Shown piece after piece: positions 45,641 through 55,379 of a stretch of DNA of 64,000 bases. Location of the stretch: contig CAVVPD010000003.1 of the NCBI GenBank assembly GCA_963750045.1, positions 496,001-560,000 on the forward strand, in the 5' to 3' direction. The stretch comes from DASUAS01 sp963750045. GTDB lineage: Bacteria > Actinomycetota > Acidimicrobiia > IMCC26256 > DASPTH01. Each line of letters begins with the position of its first letter. Within the stretch, counting starts at the first letter, position 1. Made by a program: the position numbers and the translations under genes. The notes under the pieces are model-generated. The model had not been told where the DNA came from. It saw only the letters and a list, made by a program, of their open reading frames with translations, and did not search any database.

Positions 45641-46603
45641 ACGCCGAGGTGCGGGTGGGCATCCGGCCCGCGTCGGCGAAGCTCGAGGCACCGGCACCCA
45701 GCGTGCGCGACTTCGTCGCCACCGTCGAGGCCGCCGGCCTGGACCACCTGTGCGTCGGTGACCACGTGAGCTTCCGCGACGGCCAGGGTTACGACGGCCT
45801 GGTCCAGGCGACCGCGTTGACGATGCTCTCGACCCTGGCGGTGCACACGTCGGTGTACCTGCTCCCGTTGCGTCATCCGGTGGCGGTGGCGCGCCAGCTC
45901 TCGTCGCTCACCCGGCTCGCGCCCGGCCGCCTGGTCTTCGGCGTCGGGATGGGAGGCGACGACCCGCACGAGCTCGAGGTCTGCGGCGTCGACCCGCGTA
46001 CCCGGGGGCGGCGGATGGACGAGTGCCTCACCGTGGTGCGCGGCCTGCTCGCGGGCGAGACGGTGACGCTGGACGGCACGGTCGTCTCCGTCCGCGACGC
46101 CGCGCGTCGTACCCGTGCCTCCCGAGCCGATCCCGATCCCCGTGGGTGGCAGATCCGATGCCGCGCTGCGGCGCGCCGCCCTCCTCGGCGACGGCTGGCT
46201 CGGCGTGTTCGTCGGTCCCGAGCGCTGGGCCGCCTCCCGCGACCGGGTCGAAGCGACGGCGGGCGACTTCGGCCGCGCCGGCGTCGCCTGGCACCACGGG
46301 CTCGCGGCCTGGTGCGGGTTCGCCGACTCACCGGGCGATGCCGCCACCGTGCTCGGACCGGCCATGGAGTCGCTCTACCGGCGTCCCTTCGCCGACTTCG
46401 CCCGGTACGCGCCCCACGGCACCCCCGACGACGTCGCCGACGCGCTCGCGCCCTACGCCGCGGCAGGGTGCACCACGTTCAACCTCATCCCGGTGGCGGC
46501 GGACGACGGCGCCGCAGTCGCCGGGTGCGCGCGCGTGCGCGAACGCCTCGCGCGCGCTCACTCCGTGAAGTCGCGCCCCCGAACCAGCCGCACCGGGGTG
46601 TAG
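45637..46603 (+). CDS. LLM-class (luciferase-like) F420-type oxidoreductase (frameshifted)
   Basis: About 321 residues. The first frame gives VRVGIRPASAKLEAPAPSVRDFVATVEAAGLDHLCVGDHVSF, YLLPLRHPVAVARQLSSLTRLAPGRLVFGVGMGGDDPHELEVCGVD, a typical TIM-barrel cofactor region. After VSVRDA the frame breaks (about 46103, gccgcgcgtcg) and continues PVPPEPIPIPVGGRSDAALRRAALLGDGWLG and GTPDDVADALAPYAAAGCTTFNL. One extra base fits. Such proteins use F420 or FMN as hydride carriers. The start overlaps the dehydrogenase stop; the 3' end overlaps the convergent MaoC gene by 46 nt. Confidence 0.85.
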
Positions 46604-47043
46604 ACGAGCACGTCGTCGCCGCGTTCGTTGTAGACGGTGTTACGCGACGTCACAACGCCCCGCCCGCGCTTGCTGGACGCGCGCGACTCGGTGATCTCGA
46701 CGACCACGTCGAGCGTGTCCCCGACGAAGGTGGGCCGGCGTACGTCGAGGTCCATGTGCATGAACGCGAGCCCGGTCCCGGCGAACGAATGCGTCTGGAT
46801 CACCAGACCCTCACCGAGGGCGTACACGAGTGCGCCGGGTACCAGGCGGCCCGCGTACCCACCTTCGCCCGCGTGGCGCTGGTCGAAGAAGAGCGGCTCG
46901 TTGAAGCCGCACAGGTTGACGAAATTCACCAGGTCGGTCTCGGTGACGGTGCGGGCGGCGGTCCGGAACGCCGAGCCGACCGTCATCTCCTCCCAGGTGT
47001 TGCCGCGGATCGCGTGCGGGGCTTCGTCGCGCGGGACGGACAC
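46558..47043 (-). CDS. MaoC-like hot-dog dehydratase
   Basis: A single-domain protein of 161 residues. NTWEEMTVGSAFRTAARTVTETDLVNFVNLCGFNEPLFFD is the MaoC hydratase region, with N-E-P-L-F replacing the classical D-x-N-P-x-H box. FVGDTLDVVVEITESRASSKRGRGVVTSRNTVYNERGDDVL is the matching sheet. It should hydrate enoyl-CoA or bind an acyl-CoA. GTG 47043 has GGAGAGGAG upstream. It is divergent from the SDR at 47120 with a 76-nt spacer containing TAATCT as a possible -10 for the SDR. Confidence 0.85.
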   Translation of the reverse strand: MSVPRDEAPHAIRGNTWEEMTVGSAFRTAARTVTETDLVNFVNLCGFNEPLFFDQRHAGEGGYAGRLVPGALVYALGEGLVIQTHSFAGTGLAFMHMDLDVRRPTFVGDTLDVVVEITESRASSKRGRGVVTSRNTVYNERGDDVLVYTPVRLVRGRDFTE

Positions 47044-47119
47044 CGGCGACTCCTCTCCTCGGGTGGACGGTCGACGGGAATGAGTAATCTACGTCGCCTA
47101 CATCGGGAGGATGGGTGGG

Positions 47120-47875
47120 ATGAGCCTGACAGGACGGGTGGCGCTCGTCACCGGCGGAGCTCGCGGCATCGGTGCCGCGGTTGCCGACGCGCTCGCTGAA
47201 GCGGGTGCCGACGTGGCGATCGGCGACATCGACGCCGCCGGCGCCGGCCACACCGCGGCACAGGTGGCCAAGGAGCACGGGGGCCGCGCCATCGGCGTGG
47301 CCATGGACATCACCTCGCGAGACAGCGTCGACGCCGCCATCGCCACCGTCGAATCCGAGCTCGGTCCGCTCGCGGTGCTGGTGAACAACGCCGGCATCGA
47401 CATCATCAAGCCGTTCGCCGAGAGCACCGTCGACGAGTGGGATCTGATCATCTCCGTGAACCTCAAGGGCACGCTGCACTGCTGCCAGTCCGCGCTCGTC
47501 GGCATGGTCGGGCGGGGTGGAGGCGTCATCGTGAACTTCGCGTCGGACGCCGGACGCGTCGGGTCGTCGGGCGAAGCCGTGTACTCGGCGACCAAGGGCG
47601 GCGTGATCGCGTTCAGCAAGACGCTGGCGCGCGAGACGGCACGCCACGGAATCCGGGTCAACTGCGTGAGCCCCGGCCCCACCGACACCGCCCTTCTCGC
47701 CCAGATCGCCGACCAGAACCCGAAGTTGCGCGACGCGCTCGCCCGGAGCATCCCGATGCGACGCGTCGGCGAGCCCGCCGACATCGCGCCCGCCGTCGTG
47801 TTCCTCGCCGGCGACGGCGCCCGGTACATCACCGGCCAGACGATCTCGGTGAGCGGTGGCCTCACCATGTCGTGA
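47120..47875 (+). CDS. SDR family oxidoreductase, 3-oxoacyl reductase-like
   Basis: About 251 residues: VALVTGGARGIGAAVADALAEAGADVAIGDIDAAG (the acidic DID after beta-2 favours NAD), VLVNNAGIDIIKPF, SDAGRVGSSGEAVYSATKGGV (Ser-Tyr-Lys site), and ITGQTISVSGGLTMS. This is a classical 3-hydroxyacyl-CoA dehydrogenase-like SDR. ATG 47120 is preferred over ATG 47111 because GGGAGG directly touches the latter. The stop is 10 nt from the following hydratase start, so both are likely co-translated. Confidence 0.9.
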   Translation: MSLTGRVALVTGGARGIGAAVADALAEAGADVAIGDIDAAGAGHTAAQVAKEHGGRAIGVAMDITSRDSVDAAIATVESELGPLAVLVNNAGIDIIKPFAESTVDEWDLIISVNLKGTLHCCQSALVGMVGRGGGVIVNFASDAGRVGSSGEAVYSATKGGVIAFSKTLARETARHGIRVNCVSPGPTDTALLAQIADQNPKLRDALARSIPMRRVGEPADIAPAVVFLAGDGARYITGQTISVSGGLTMS

Positions 47876-47885
47876 CCGAGCCTGC

Positions 47886-48666
<781 letters not shown>

Positions 48667-48709
48667 CGCACCGTCTCTCCCGGCGCCGCGCCCGCGAGCC
48701 TCGGGATCG

Positions 48710-49675
48710 TCAGCCGGAGCCGTACCGCGTGTGGATCAGCTCGAGCTCCTCGAACACCGACCCGGGCAGGTCGTAGTCGTCGAGTCGCTCGATCTCGTCG
48801 AGGTGGTCGACGACGTCCTCGACGCTCGGCGCCGAATCACCGCCGGCGTACCACCCGGCGGCCGCGCCGACGAACACACGCGCATACCGTCCGAGCGCCG
48901 CCGAGTAGAAGCGCTGTGTTCGGGTGCACGCTTCGCTGGCGAGGTACACCGCGAGGGGTGTCACCCACTCGGGCATCATGCGCGGATTGGCCGCGGCGGC
49001 ATCGGCGCGTACGCGCTCCGCCGTTGCGCTCGCGTCGGCCGCGGCGGGCGCGCCGGCAAGGCGCGTGAACCCAACCGGCAAGAGCGCGTTCGCCAGCACG
49101 CCGTGCGGAGCGCCCTCGAGCGCGAGCGCGTTGCACAGTCCGAGCAAGCCCGCCTTCGCGGCCGCGTAGTTCGCGCCCTCGACCCGACCGAACGCCCCGC
49201 TCCCCGACGACGTGAACACCAGGCGTCCGTAGCCCTGCGCCACCATCGCCGGGTACACCGCCCGGCTGAGGAACACGGCGCCGAGCAGGTGGGTCTCGAG
49301 GACCGGCCAGAGCCGGTCGTCGGTCATCGACCCGAACGGAGCGTTGCGGAGAATGCCGGCGTTGTGCACGACCGCGTCGACCCGGCCGAACGCGTCGAGC
49401 GCGGTCTCGGCGATCTCATGGCAACCCGCGGCGTCGGCCACCGAGGCGTAGGAGGCGACGGCCCGCCCGCCGCCGGCCAGGATCTCGTCGACGACGAAGT
49501 CGGCCGCCTGACGCGAGGCGCCGGCCCCGTCGGTCGCGCCACCGAGGTCGTTCACCACCACGCTCGCGCCCCGCCGGCCGAGCTCGAGGGCGTGCGCCCG
49601 ACCCAGGCCGTTGCCGGCGCCGGTCACGATCACCGTCCGGCCCTCGAAGCGAACTTGACCAATCAGATCAATCAA
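48710..49675 (-). CDS. SDR family oxidoreductase, multifunctional-enzyme type 2 (HSD17B4)-like
   Basis: About 321 residues with TVIVTGAGNGLGRAHALELGRRGASVVVNDLGG, AVVHNAGILRNAPFGSMTDDRLW, SSGSGAFGRVEGANYAAAKAGLLGL. The longer loop VNDLGGATDGAGASRQAADFVVDEI is typical of the (3R)-hydroxyacyl-CoA dehydrogenase domain of peroxisomal multifunctional protein 2 and its bacterial relatives. Another of this type is encoded at 57471. The start is uncertain: the protein must begin near LIDLIGQVRFEGRTV, and the best codon is TTG 49675, at the end of a 21-bp palindrome and 15 nt from the divergent hydratase ATG. Confidence 0.85.
   Translation of the reverse strand: MIDLIGQVRFEGRTVIVTGAGNGLGRAHALELGRRGASVVVNDLGGATDGAGASRQAADFVVDEILAGGGRAVASYASVADAAGCHEIAETALDAFGRVDAVVHNAGILRNAPFGSMTDDRLWPVLETHLLGAVFLSRAVYPAMVAQGYGRLVFTSSGSGAFGRVEGANYAAAKAGLLGLCNALALEGAPHGVLANALLPVGFTRLAGAPAAADASATAERVRADAAAANPRMMPEWVTPLAVYLASEACTRTQRFYSAALGRYARVFVGAAAGWYAGGDSAPSVEDVVDHLDEIERLDDYDLPGSVFEELELIHTRYGSG
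49655..49675. promoter_or_regulatory. 21-bp imperfect palindrome between divergent SDR and hydratase genes
   Basis: The sequence has the symmetric form TTGA-N3-ATC-N-GAT-N3-TCAA, 14 of 21 positions symmetric, with both arms exact. It covers the start region of the SDR and ends 5 nt before... the AAGGAG ribosome site region of the hydratase at 49691. A dimeric repressor bound here could block both genes. It also limits how far upstream the SDR can begin. Confidence 0.45.
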
Positions 49676-49690
49676 GGAGACGATTCTGCC

Positions 49691-50497
49691 ATGCCCGATC
49701 CCTACGACGCCTTTCCGAGCCTCCAGTTCGAACGCCCCGCGCCGGGTGTGTTGCGGTTGGTGATGGAGGGTCCCGGGCTCAACTCGGTCAGCCCCGACAT
49801 GCACCGGGAGCTGGCGGACGTCTGGCTCACGGTCGACCGCGACCCCGACGTGCGGGTGGCGATGATCCAGGGTGCGGGGAAGGGCTTCTCGGCCGGCGGG
49901 TCGTTCGAGCTGCTCGACCAGATGGTCGCCGACTACGCGGCCCGCACCCGGGTCATGCGCGAAGCCCGAGACCTCGTCTACAACGTGATCAACTGCTCGA
50001 AGCCGATCGTGTCGGCCATCCACGGTCCCGCGGTCGGCGCCGGGCTCGTCGTGGGCCTCCTCGCCGACATCTCCGTCACCACCCGTTCGGCACGCATCAT
50101 CGACGGTCACACACGCCTCGGGGTCGCCGCGGGCGACCACGCCGCCATCTGCTGGCCGCTGCTCTGCGGGATGGCCAAGGCGAAGTACTACCTGCTCACC
50201 TGCCGCGACCTGCTCGGCGAGGAGGCCGAACGGATCGGCCTGGTGTCGTTGTGCGTCGACGACGACGCGTTGTTCGCCACCGCGCTCGAGATCGCCGCCG
50301 AGCTGGCCGGCGGCGCGCAGAGCGCGATCCGTTGGACCAAGCAATCGCTCAACAACTGGTACCGCATGCTCGGCCCCGCGTTCGACGCGTCGGTCGGGCT
50401 CGAGTTCTACGGGTTCGGCGGCCCCGACGCGGCGGAGGGTCTCGCCGCGCTCCGCGAGAAGCGCGGCGCGGACTTCACCGGGCCCACCTCGGAATAG
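49691..50497 (+). CDS. Enoyl-CoA hydratase/isomerase family protein
   Basis: A 268-residue crotonase. GVLRLVMEGPGLNSVSPDMHRELADVW replaces the usual RPxxxNAL, GKGFSAGGSFELLDQMV follows, IVSAIHGPAVGAGLVVGLLADISVTT forms the oxyanion hole, and LGVAAGDHAAICWPLLCGMAKAKYYLL is the second loop. GDHA instead of GTQ-type residues is shared by a subgroup of actinobacterial crotonases in terpenoid and sterol regions. ATG 49691 has AAGGAG about 8 nt upstream. It is separated from the divergent SDR by the palindrome described at 49655. Confidence 0.88.
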   Translation: MPDPYDAFPSLQFERPAPGVLRLVMEGPGLNSVSPDMHRELADVWLTVDRDPDVRVAMIQGAGKGFSAGGSFELLDQMVADYAARTRVMREARDLVYNVINCSKPIVSAIHGPAVGAGLVVGLLADISVTTRSARIIDGHTRLGVAAGDHAAICWPLLCGMAKAKYYLLTCRDLLGEEAERIGLVSLCVDDDALFATALEIAAELAGGAQSAIRWTKQSLNNWYRMLGPAFDASVGLEFYGFGGPDAAEGLAALREKRGADFTGPTSE

Positions 50498-50500
50498 GGC

Positions 50501-51130
50501 CTACTGCGCTTCGGGATCGCGACCGAGCGCGAGCAGGCGATCGCGCACGGGGAGCATCGGGCGGAGCGTCTCACCGCGCCCGACCTGCGCAACCAGCTCG
50601 CCGTCGGCCGCCCACACGTGGCAGCTGTCCGCTGGCGGCGGCTGCCGGCGCGCCCCGCCGGCTTCGGCCTCCGCGTGCGGGGTGGTCGCGTCGCGTTGGT
50701 TCAGGATCCCCATCGACCATGTGGACTGCACGACCGCGGGCGCCATGGCCTGCAACAGCGCGGTGACGTGCGCACACCCGCGGGGGCCGCCGAAGAGCTC
50801 GCGCACCCGGTGGGTGAATCCTCGCGTGATCGACACGCCGACGAGCGCCCCGTAGTCGTCGGCGATCATCGGGCACAGGACCTGCGGGTAGTCGTCGAAC
50901 TCCACCTCGGCGCCGGTGATGACGAGCGCCGGGTACTCGATCTCGAGCTCCACCCGCATCCGGTGCATGGTCAGCGGCTCGGGGTCATCGTCGATGTAGA
51001 GGCCGGCCGGCTTCTCGTCACGCACCATCCCCCGCACGACCAGGCGAGCCGCGTCGCGTCGGTACACCTGGACCGAGTACGTCCGATCGTGGAGCGGTTC
51101 CAGTTGGTCAACAGCAGCTTGGTCGAGCAC
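50501..51130 (-). CDS. DUF2889 family protein
   Basis: A 209-residue protein that matches the DUF2889 pattern: early VQVYRRDAARLVVRGMVRDEKP, then LTMHRMRVELEIEYPALVITGAEVEFDDYPQVLCP, LVGVSITRGFTHRVRELFGGPRGCAHVTALLQAMAPAVVQSTW. Conserved Cys and His (CP, GCAH) could bind a metal or haem. The family's function is unknown; it is often found with catabolic CoA genes of actinobacteria and proteobacteria. It converges on the hydratase gene with 3 nt between stops and is divergent from the SDR at 51176. Confidence 0.85.
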   Translation of the reverse strand: MLDQAAVDQLEPLHDRTYSVQVYRRDAARLVVRGMVRDEKPAGLYIDDDPEPLTMHRMRVELEIEYPALVITGAEVEFDDYPQVLCPMIADDYGALVGVSITRGFTHRVRELFGGPRGCAHVTALLQAMAPAVVQSTWSMGILNQRDATTPHAEAEAGGARRQPPPADSCHVWAADGELVAQVGRGETLRPMLPVRDRLLALGRDPEAQ

Positions 51131-51175
51131 GGGGCCAGGTTACGGTGTCGGCGGACGCGACCACTGGAGCTGCGC

Positions 51176-51940
51176 ATGGCGACCGAGTTCGACGGCCGGA
51201 TCGCGCTCGTCACCGCCGCCGCGGGTGCGGGCATCGGCCAGGCCACCGCGCGCCGGCTCGCGGCCGGCGGTGCCCGCGTGGTCGTGACCGACATCCACGA
51301 GCGTCGCACGCGGGAGGTCGCGGCCGCCGTCGCCGCCGACTACCCGGGCACCACGGTGCTCGCGCTCCCGATGGACGCCGGCGACCGCGACCAGATCGAC
51401 GCGGTGATCGACGAGGTCGTGCGCACACTCGGACCGGTGCAGATCCTGGTGAACAACGCGGCCGTCAACGTGGTCGGGAGCATCTTTGACTACGACCCCG
51501 AGAACTGGGACTGGTGCGTGCGGGTCAACCTGTCGGGGCCGTGGTACCTGTGTCGAGCGGTCATGCCCCTCATGCGCGACGCCGGTGGCGGGGTGATCGT
51601 CAACGTGAGCAGCTATGCGCCCGATGTGGGTGGCGGGGGCATCGAGGCGCCGTACGCCATCACCAAGGGCGGGCTCAACGTGCTGACGCGCAGCTGCGCG
51701 CACGAGGGTGGACCGTTCGGCATCCGCGCCGTCACCGTGGCGACGGGCGTCGTCACCGGCACCAAGTTCATCGACGACCATCCCGAGATCCTCGAAGCAC
51801 CCGGCTCGCAGGGTCCCCTCGGCTCGTACGCAGACGCCGGCGACGTCGCCGAGGCGATCGCGTTCCTCGCGTCGTCTCGCGCCCGCCACATCACCGGCGA
51901 GATCCTCAACGTCGCCGCCGGCGCCTACATGCGGACCTAG
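51176..51940 (+). CDS. SDR family oxidoreductase
   Basis: A 254-residue SDR with a modified nucleotide loop, VTAAAGAGIG (TAxxxGxGIG rather than TGxxxGxG), then VVVTDIHERRTREV, ILVNNAAVNVVG, SSYAPDVGGGGIEAPYAITKGGL (Ser-Tyr-Lys) and ITGEILNVAAGAYMRT. The altered Gly-to-Ala in the loop may change cofactor binding. It starts a plus-strand series with a luciferase-like oxidoreductase (12-nt gap) and an amidohydrolase (22-nt gap), a trio likely to act on the same compound. Confidence 0.88.
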   Translation: MATEFDGRIALVTAAAGAGIGQATARRLAAGGARVVVTDIHERRTREVAAAVAADYPGTTVLALPMDAGDRDQIDAVIDEVVRTLGPVQILVNNAAVNVVGSIFDYDPENWDWCVRVNLSGPWYLCRAVMPLMRDAGGGVIVNVSSYAPDVGGGGIEAPYAITKGGLNVLTRSCAHEGGPFGIRAVTVATGVVTGTKFIDDHPEILEAPGSQGPLGSYADAGDVAEAIAFLASSRARHITGEILNVAAGAYMRT

Positions 51941-51951
51941 GAGCCCACGCC

Positions 51952-52920
51952 GTGCACCCGTTCCGGTTCGCCGCGACCATGCCGACGCCGACCCGGCCGA
52001 TCGACGCCTGGGAGGCCCGACTCCGCCACCTCGAGGAGCTCGGTCTCTCCGCGATCGTCGCCGCCGACCACTTCACCGGCGGCTACGAGTTCGAGCCGAT
52101 GGTGGCGCTCACCGCCGCGGCCGCGTGCACGACCACGCTGCGACTCCAGACCGGAGTGCTCGGCAACGACTACCGCCATCCCGTCCTCGTGCACCGCATG
52201 GCGGCGCTCCTCGACGTGATCTCCGACGGCCGCCTCGTCCTCGGGCTGGGCGCCGGCTGGATGACCTCCGACTACGACGCCGCCGGCATCGCGCTCGACC
52301 CGCCCGGCGTGCGGGTGAGCCGCTTCGCCGAGGCCCTCGTCGTGGTCAAGGGCCTGTTCGGCGATGCGCCGTTCGACTACCACGGCGACCACTACCGCAT
52401 CACCGCCCTCGACGGCCTGCCCAAGCCGGTGCAGCGTCCGCACCCCCCGCTCTTCGCCGGTGGTGGCAGCCCGCGCGTCCTGCGCCTGGCGGGCCGGGAG
52501 GCCGACATCGTCGGCGTCAACGCCAGCCTGCGCGCCGGCGAGCTCGGCACGCACACGGTGCGCGACCTCTCGTTCGCACGCGTCGCCGAAAAGGTCGAAT
52601 GGGTACGCGAAGGCGCCGTCGCCGCCGGGCGCGACTTCGACACGATCGAGCTCGAGATGAACCACTGGTTGGCCAAGGTCACCCCGACCGCGGCGGCGGC
52701 GCGGGACCTGCTCGAACGCGTCGCGGCGCGCCAGGGGGTCGAGCCCGAGCTGCTGGCCGAGTCGCCGTCGGTACTGGTCGGCACCGCGTCACAGCTGGTC
52801 GACACCCTGCGGTCACGCCGAGCACAGCTCGGAATCAACTACCTCCAGCTCGACGCCGGCTTCCCGGCGCCCGATCTCGACGCGTTCGCGCCGGTGATCG
52901 CCGAGCTGACCGGAACCTGA
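51952..52920 (+). CDS. LLM-class F420-type oxidoreductase
   Basis: A 322-residue luciferase-like protein: FRFAATMPTPTRPIDAWEARLRHLEELGLSAIVAADHF, TGVLGNDYRHPVLVHRMAALLDVISDGRLVLGLGAGWMTSDYDAAGI, FDYHGDHYRI, PLFAGGGSPRVLRLAGREADIVGVN. This corresponds to the TIGR03621-like group of actinobacterial F420-dependent enzymes in layout. It would carry out a hydride transfer or, with FMN, a monooxygenation. GTG 51952 with TAGGAG upstream. Confidence 0.9.
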   Translation: MHPFRFAATMPTPTRPIDAWEARLRHLEELGLSAIVAADHFTGGYEFEPMVALTAAAACTTTLRLQTGVLGNDYRHPVLVHRMAALLDVISDGRLVLGLGAGWMTSDYDAAGIALDPPGVRVSRFAEALVVVKGLFGDAPFDYHGDHYRITALDGLPKPVQRPHPPLFAGGGSPRVLRLAGREADIVGVNASLRAGELGTHTVRDLSFARVAEKVEWVREGAVAAGRDFDTIELEMNHWLAKVTPTAAAARDLLERVAARQGVEPELLAESPSVLVGTASQLVDTLRSRRAQLGINYLQLDAGFPAPDLDAFAPVIAELTGT

Positions 52921-52942
52921 GGTGAGAGGAGCAGCGAAGACG

Positions 52943-54361
52943 ATGACCTTCGACTTCGTACCCAGCGACGACGTGGCCCGGATCAAGGCCCGGCTCGACC
53001 ATCCCGTCATCGACGGCGACGGCCACCTCCTCGAGTTCCTCCCCCTCGTGAACGACATCGTCCGCGAGGTCGCCGGTCGGGACGTCGCCGACCGCTACCA
53101 GCAGTTCATGCGCCGCGCCCTCGCGCCCGACGACGCCGGCTTCATGCCCGCCCGCGTGTTCTGGGGCCTGCCGGAGGAGCACACGCTCGATCGCATGACC
53201 GTCACCCTCCCCGCGCTCACCTACCGGCGCGCCGAGGAGCTCGGCCTCGACTTCCTGCTGCTGTACCCGAGCTTCGGGTTGACCGTGCTCGCGGTGCCCG
53301 ATGCCGAGGTGCGCCAGGCGGTCGCCCGCGCGTTGAACACGTACTACGCGGAGTGCTACCGCGAGTACCGCGACCGGCTCGAACCGGTGGCGGTGATCCC
53401 CACGTTCACTCCCGAGGAGGCGGTGGCCGAGCTCGACCACGCGGTCGGCACGCTCGGGTTGAAGGCGGTGGTGATGAACGGCGTGATCCCCCGCGCCACC
53501 CGCCCCGACGGCACCGCGCAGGCGTGGGTCGACACCCTCGGCCACGGGAGCCTCTACGACTACGACCCGGTGTGGGCCCGCTGTTGCGAGCTCGGCGTGG
53601 CGCCCTCGTTCCACGGCGTGGGGTACGGCTGGGGGAGCCGGGTGTCGGCCACCAACTACGTGCACAACCACCTCGGCAACTTCGCGGTGGCACAGGAGGC
53701 CGCCTGCCGATCGCTGGTCATGGGCGGTGTCCCACGCCGCTTCCCCGACCTGCACTTCGGCTTCCTCGAAGGCGGCGTCGCCTGGGCCGCACAGCTGTAC
53801 GCCGACCTGCTGGGGCACTACGACAAGCGCAATGTCGACGTGGTGGGAATGTTCGATCCGCGCCGGTTCGACCTCGACCTCTGCTCGCAGCTGTTGGACG
53901 GGTTCGCGACCGGTCGGATCGCCGAGCGACGCGACCGCTACGAGCGCAACGCAGCCAAGGCCAAGGCCGCCCCGCCGCACGGCACCCTGGGCTTCGACGA
54001 CTTCGCGGAGGCGCAGCTCACCGATCCTGCGCAGATCGTCGACGTCTTCACCCGCCAGTTCAGCTTCGGCTGCGAGGCCGACGATCCGCTCAACGCGCTC
54101 GCCTTCGACCGGGAGCTGCTCCCCCACGGCGCCCACCTCAACGCCATGTTCGCGTCGGACATCGGCCACTGGGACGTGCCCGACATCCGCGAGGTGCTCG
54201 TCGAGGCGTGGGAGCTGGTCGACGAGGAACTTCTCGACGAGCAGGAGTTCGCCGACTTCACGTGCGGCAACGTCGTGCGCATGTTGACGGCAGGCAATCC
54301 CGATTTCTTCGCCGGCACCGCCGTCGCCGACGCGGTGAAGCCCTTCGTCAGCCCGCGGTGA
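52943..54361 (+). CDS. Amidohydrolase family 2 (ACMSD-like TIM-barrel) protein
   Basis: A 472-residue metal-dependent hydrolase of the amidohydrolase-2 group. VIDGDGHLLEFLP is a modified first metal motif (D-G-D-G-H); LGLKAVVMNGVIPRATRP and APSFHGVGYGWGSRVSATNYVHNHLGNFAVAQEAAC hold the second His; FGFLEGGVAWA and FASDIGHWDVPD supply the late Glu and Asp. Members decarboxylate or hydrolyse aromatic and alicyclic acids. The start ATG 52943 is 22 nt after the luciferase-like gene. It converges on another luciferase-like gene with a 14-nt overlap of coding ends. Confidence 0.88.
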   Translation: MTFDFVPSDDVARIKARLDHPVIDGDGHLLEFLPLVNDIVREVAGRDVADRYQQFMRRALAPDDAGFMPARVFWGLPEEHTLDRMTVTLPALTYRRAEELGLDFLLLYPSFGLTVLAVPDAEVRQAVARALNTYYAECYREYRDRLEPVAVIPTFTPEEAVAELDHAVGTLGLKAVVMNGVIPRATRPDGTAQAWVDTLGHGSLYDYDPVWARCCELGVAPSFHGVGYGWGSRVSATNYVHNHLGNFAVAQEAACRSLVMGGVPRRFPDLHFGFLEGGVAWAAQLYADLLGHYDKRNVDVVGMFDPRRFDLDLCSQLLDGFATGRIAERRDRYERNAAKAKAAPPHGTLGFDDFAEAQLTDPAQIVDVFTRQFSFGCEADDPLNALAFDRELLPHGAHLNAMFASDIGHWDVPDIREVLVEAWELVDEELLDEQEFADFTCGNVVRMLTAGNPDFFAGTAVADAVKPFVSPR

Positions 54362-55379
54362 CGCGCGCCGCCACTTGCTGCCACCGATCGGCGAGGTCGG
54401 GCGTACGCAACCACTCACCGGCCGGCTGGTACGTGAACAGCCGGTCGGCCACACCCCGGTAACGCTCGACGAGCCGGTCGGCGAGGTCGTCCCAGGTGGC
54501 GGTGACCGCGTACTCGTCGAGCATCTCGTCGGTGACGACCGCGGCCATGCCCTCGGCATCGCCCGCCGCCATCGCCCGGTGCAACGCGTCGCTGGTGTCG
54601 GCCCAGCCGTGCAGCTCGAAGACCGGCCGGTACGTGCGGGTCGATCCGTAGAACGACAGCTGCCGCCGCACCGACTCGCGCATCGGCGCACGCTCGGCTT
54701 CGCTGTCGCCCACGATGGTGAACACCGGACAGATGATCTCGACGTCACCGACGACGCGGCCCGCACGCGCCGCGCCCTCGGCGATGGCGGGGAGCAGGCA
54801 CTCGTCGAGGTAGCGGCGCGAGTGGAACGGGTGCACGTGGAACCCGTCGAACACCTCACCGGCGAGGCGAGCCATCCCCGGGTTGACCCCGGCCACCGAG
54901 ATCGGAATGTCCGGGAAGTCGCTCGGCCCCGGCGAGAAGAAGTCGGTGAGCAGGCTGAACCGGTAGAAGGCGCCGTCGTAGCGCAGCGGCTCCTCCTCCT
55001 GGAATGCCCGGAAGATGGCCCGCATCGCCTGCACGTAGTCACGGATCTTCGGGCCGGGGTGTTCGTAGGGCATCGAGAACCGGCGCTCGATGTGGGCCTT
55101 CACCTGCGTGCCGAGCCCGAGCGAGAAGCGCCCGCGGCTGGCGCGGGCCAGCTCCCAGGCGGTCTGCGCGGTCACCATGGGGCTCCGCGGGAACGCCACT
55201 GCGATGGCCGTGCCGATGATGACGGCGTCGGTGACCTCGGCGGCGACCGCGCACCCGAGGTACGGCGGGCGCTGGGTTTCGGTGAACCACAATCCGGAGA
55301 AGCCTCGCGCCTCGACCTCGCAGGCGACGCGGGCGGCGTGCTCGAGGGGGACGCTGGCGGCGTAGGCGTCGAATTCCAT
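54348..55379 (-). CDS. LLM-class F420-type oxidoreductase
   Basis: A 343-residue luciferase-like protein: MEFDAYAASVPLEHAARVACEVEARGFSGLWFTETQRPPYLGCAVAAEVTDAVIIGTAIAVAFPRSPMVTAQTAWELARASRGRFSLGLGTQVKAHIERRFSMPYEHPGPKIRDYV, of which the GLGTQVKAHIERRF segment is the signature of TIGR03617-type F420 oxidoreductases. Its ATG overlaps the stop of the acyl-CoA dehydrogenase gene (TGATG), so both are translated together. Their products may share a substrate, one working as acyl-CoA dehydrogenase and the other on a carbonyl or ring position. Confidence 0.9.
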   Translation of the reverse strand: MEFDAYAASVPLEHAARVACEVEARGFSGLWFTETQRPPYLGCAVAAEVTDAVIIGTAIAVAFPRSPMVTAQTAWELARASRGRFSLGLGTQVKAHIERRFSMPYEHPGPKIRDYVQAMRAIFRAFQEEEPLRYDGAFYRFSLLTDFFSPGPSDFPDIPISVAGVNPGMARLAGEVFDGFHVHPFHSRRYLDECLLPAIAEGAARAGRVVGDVEIICPVFTIVGDSEAERAPMRESVRRQLSFYGSTRTYRPVFELHGWADTSDALHRAMAAGDAEGMAAVVTDEMLDEYAVTATWDDLADRLVERYRGVADRLFTYQPAGEWLRTPDLADRWQQVAARVTAG

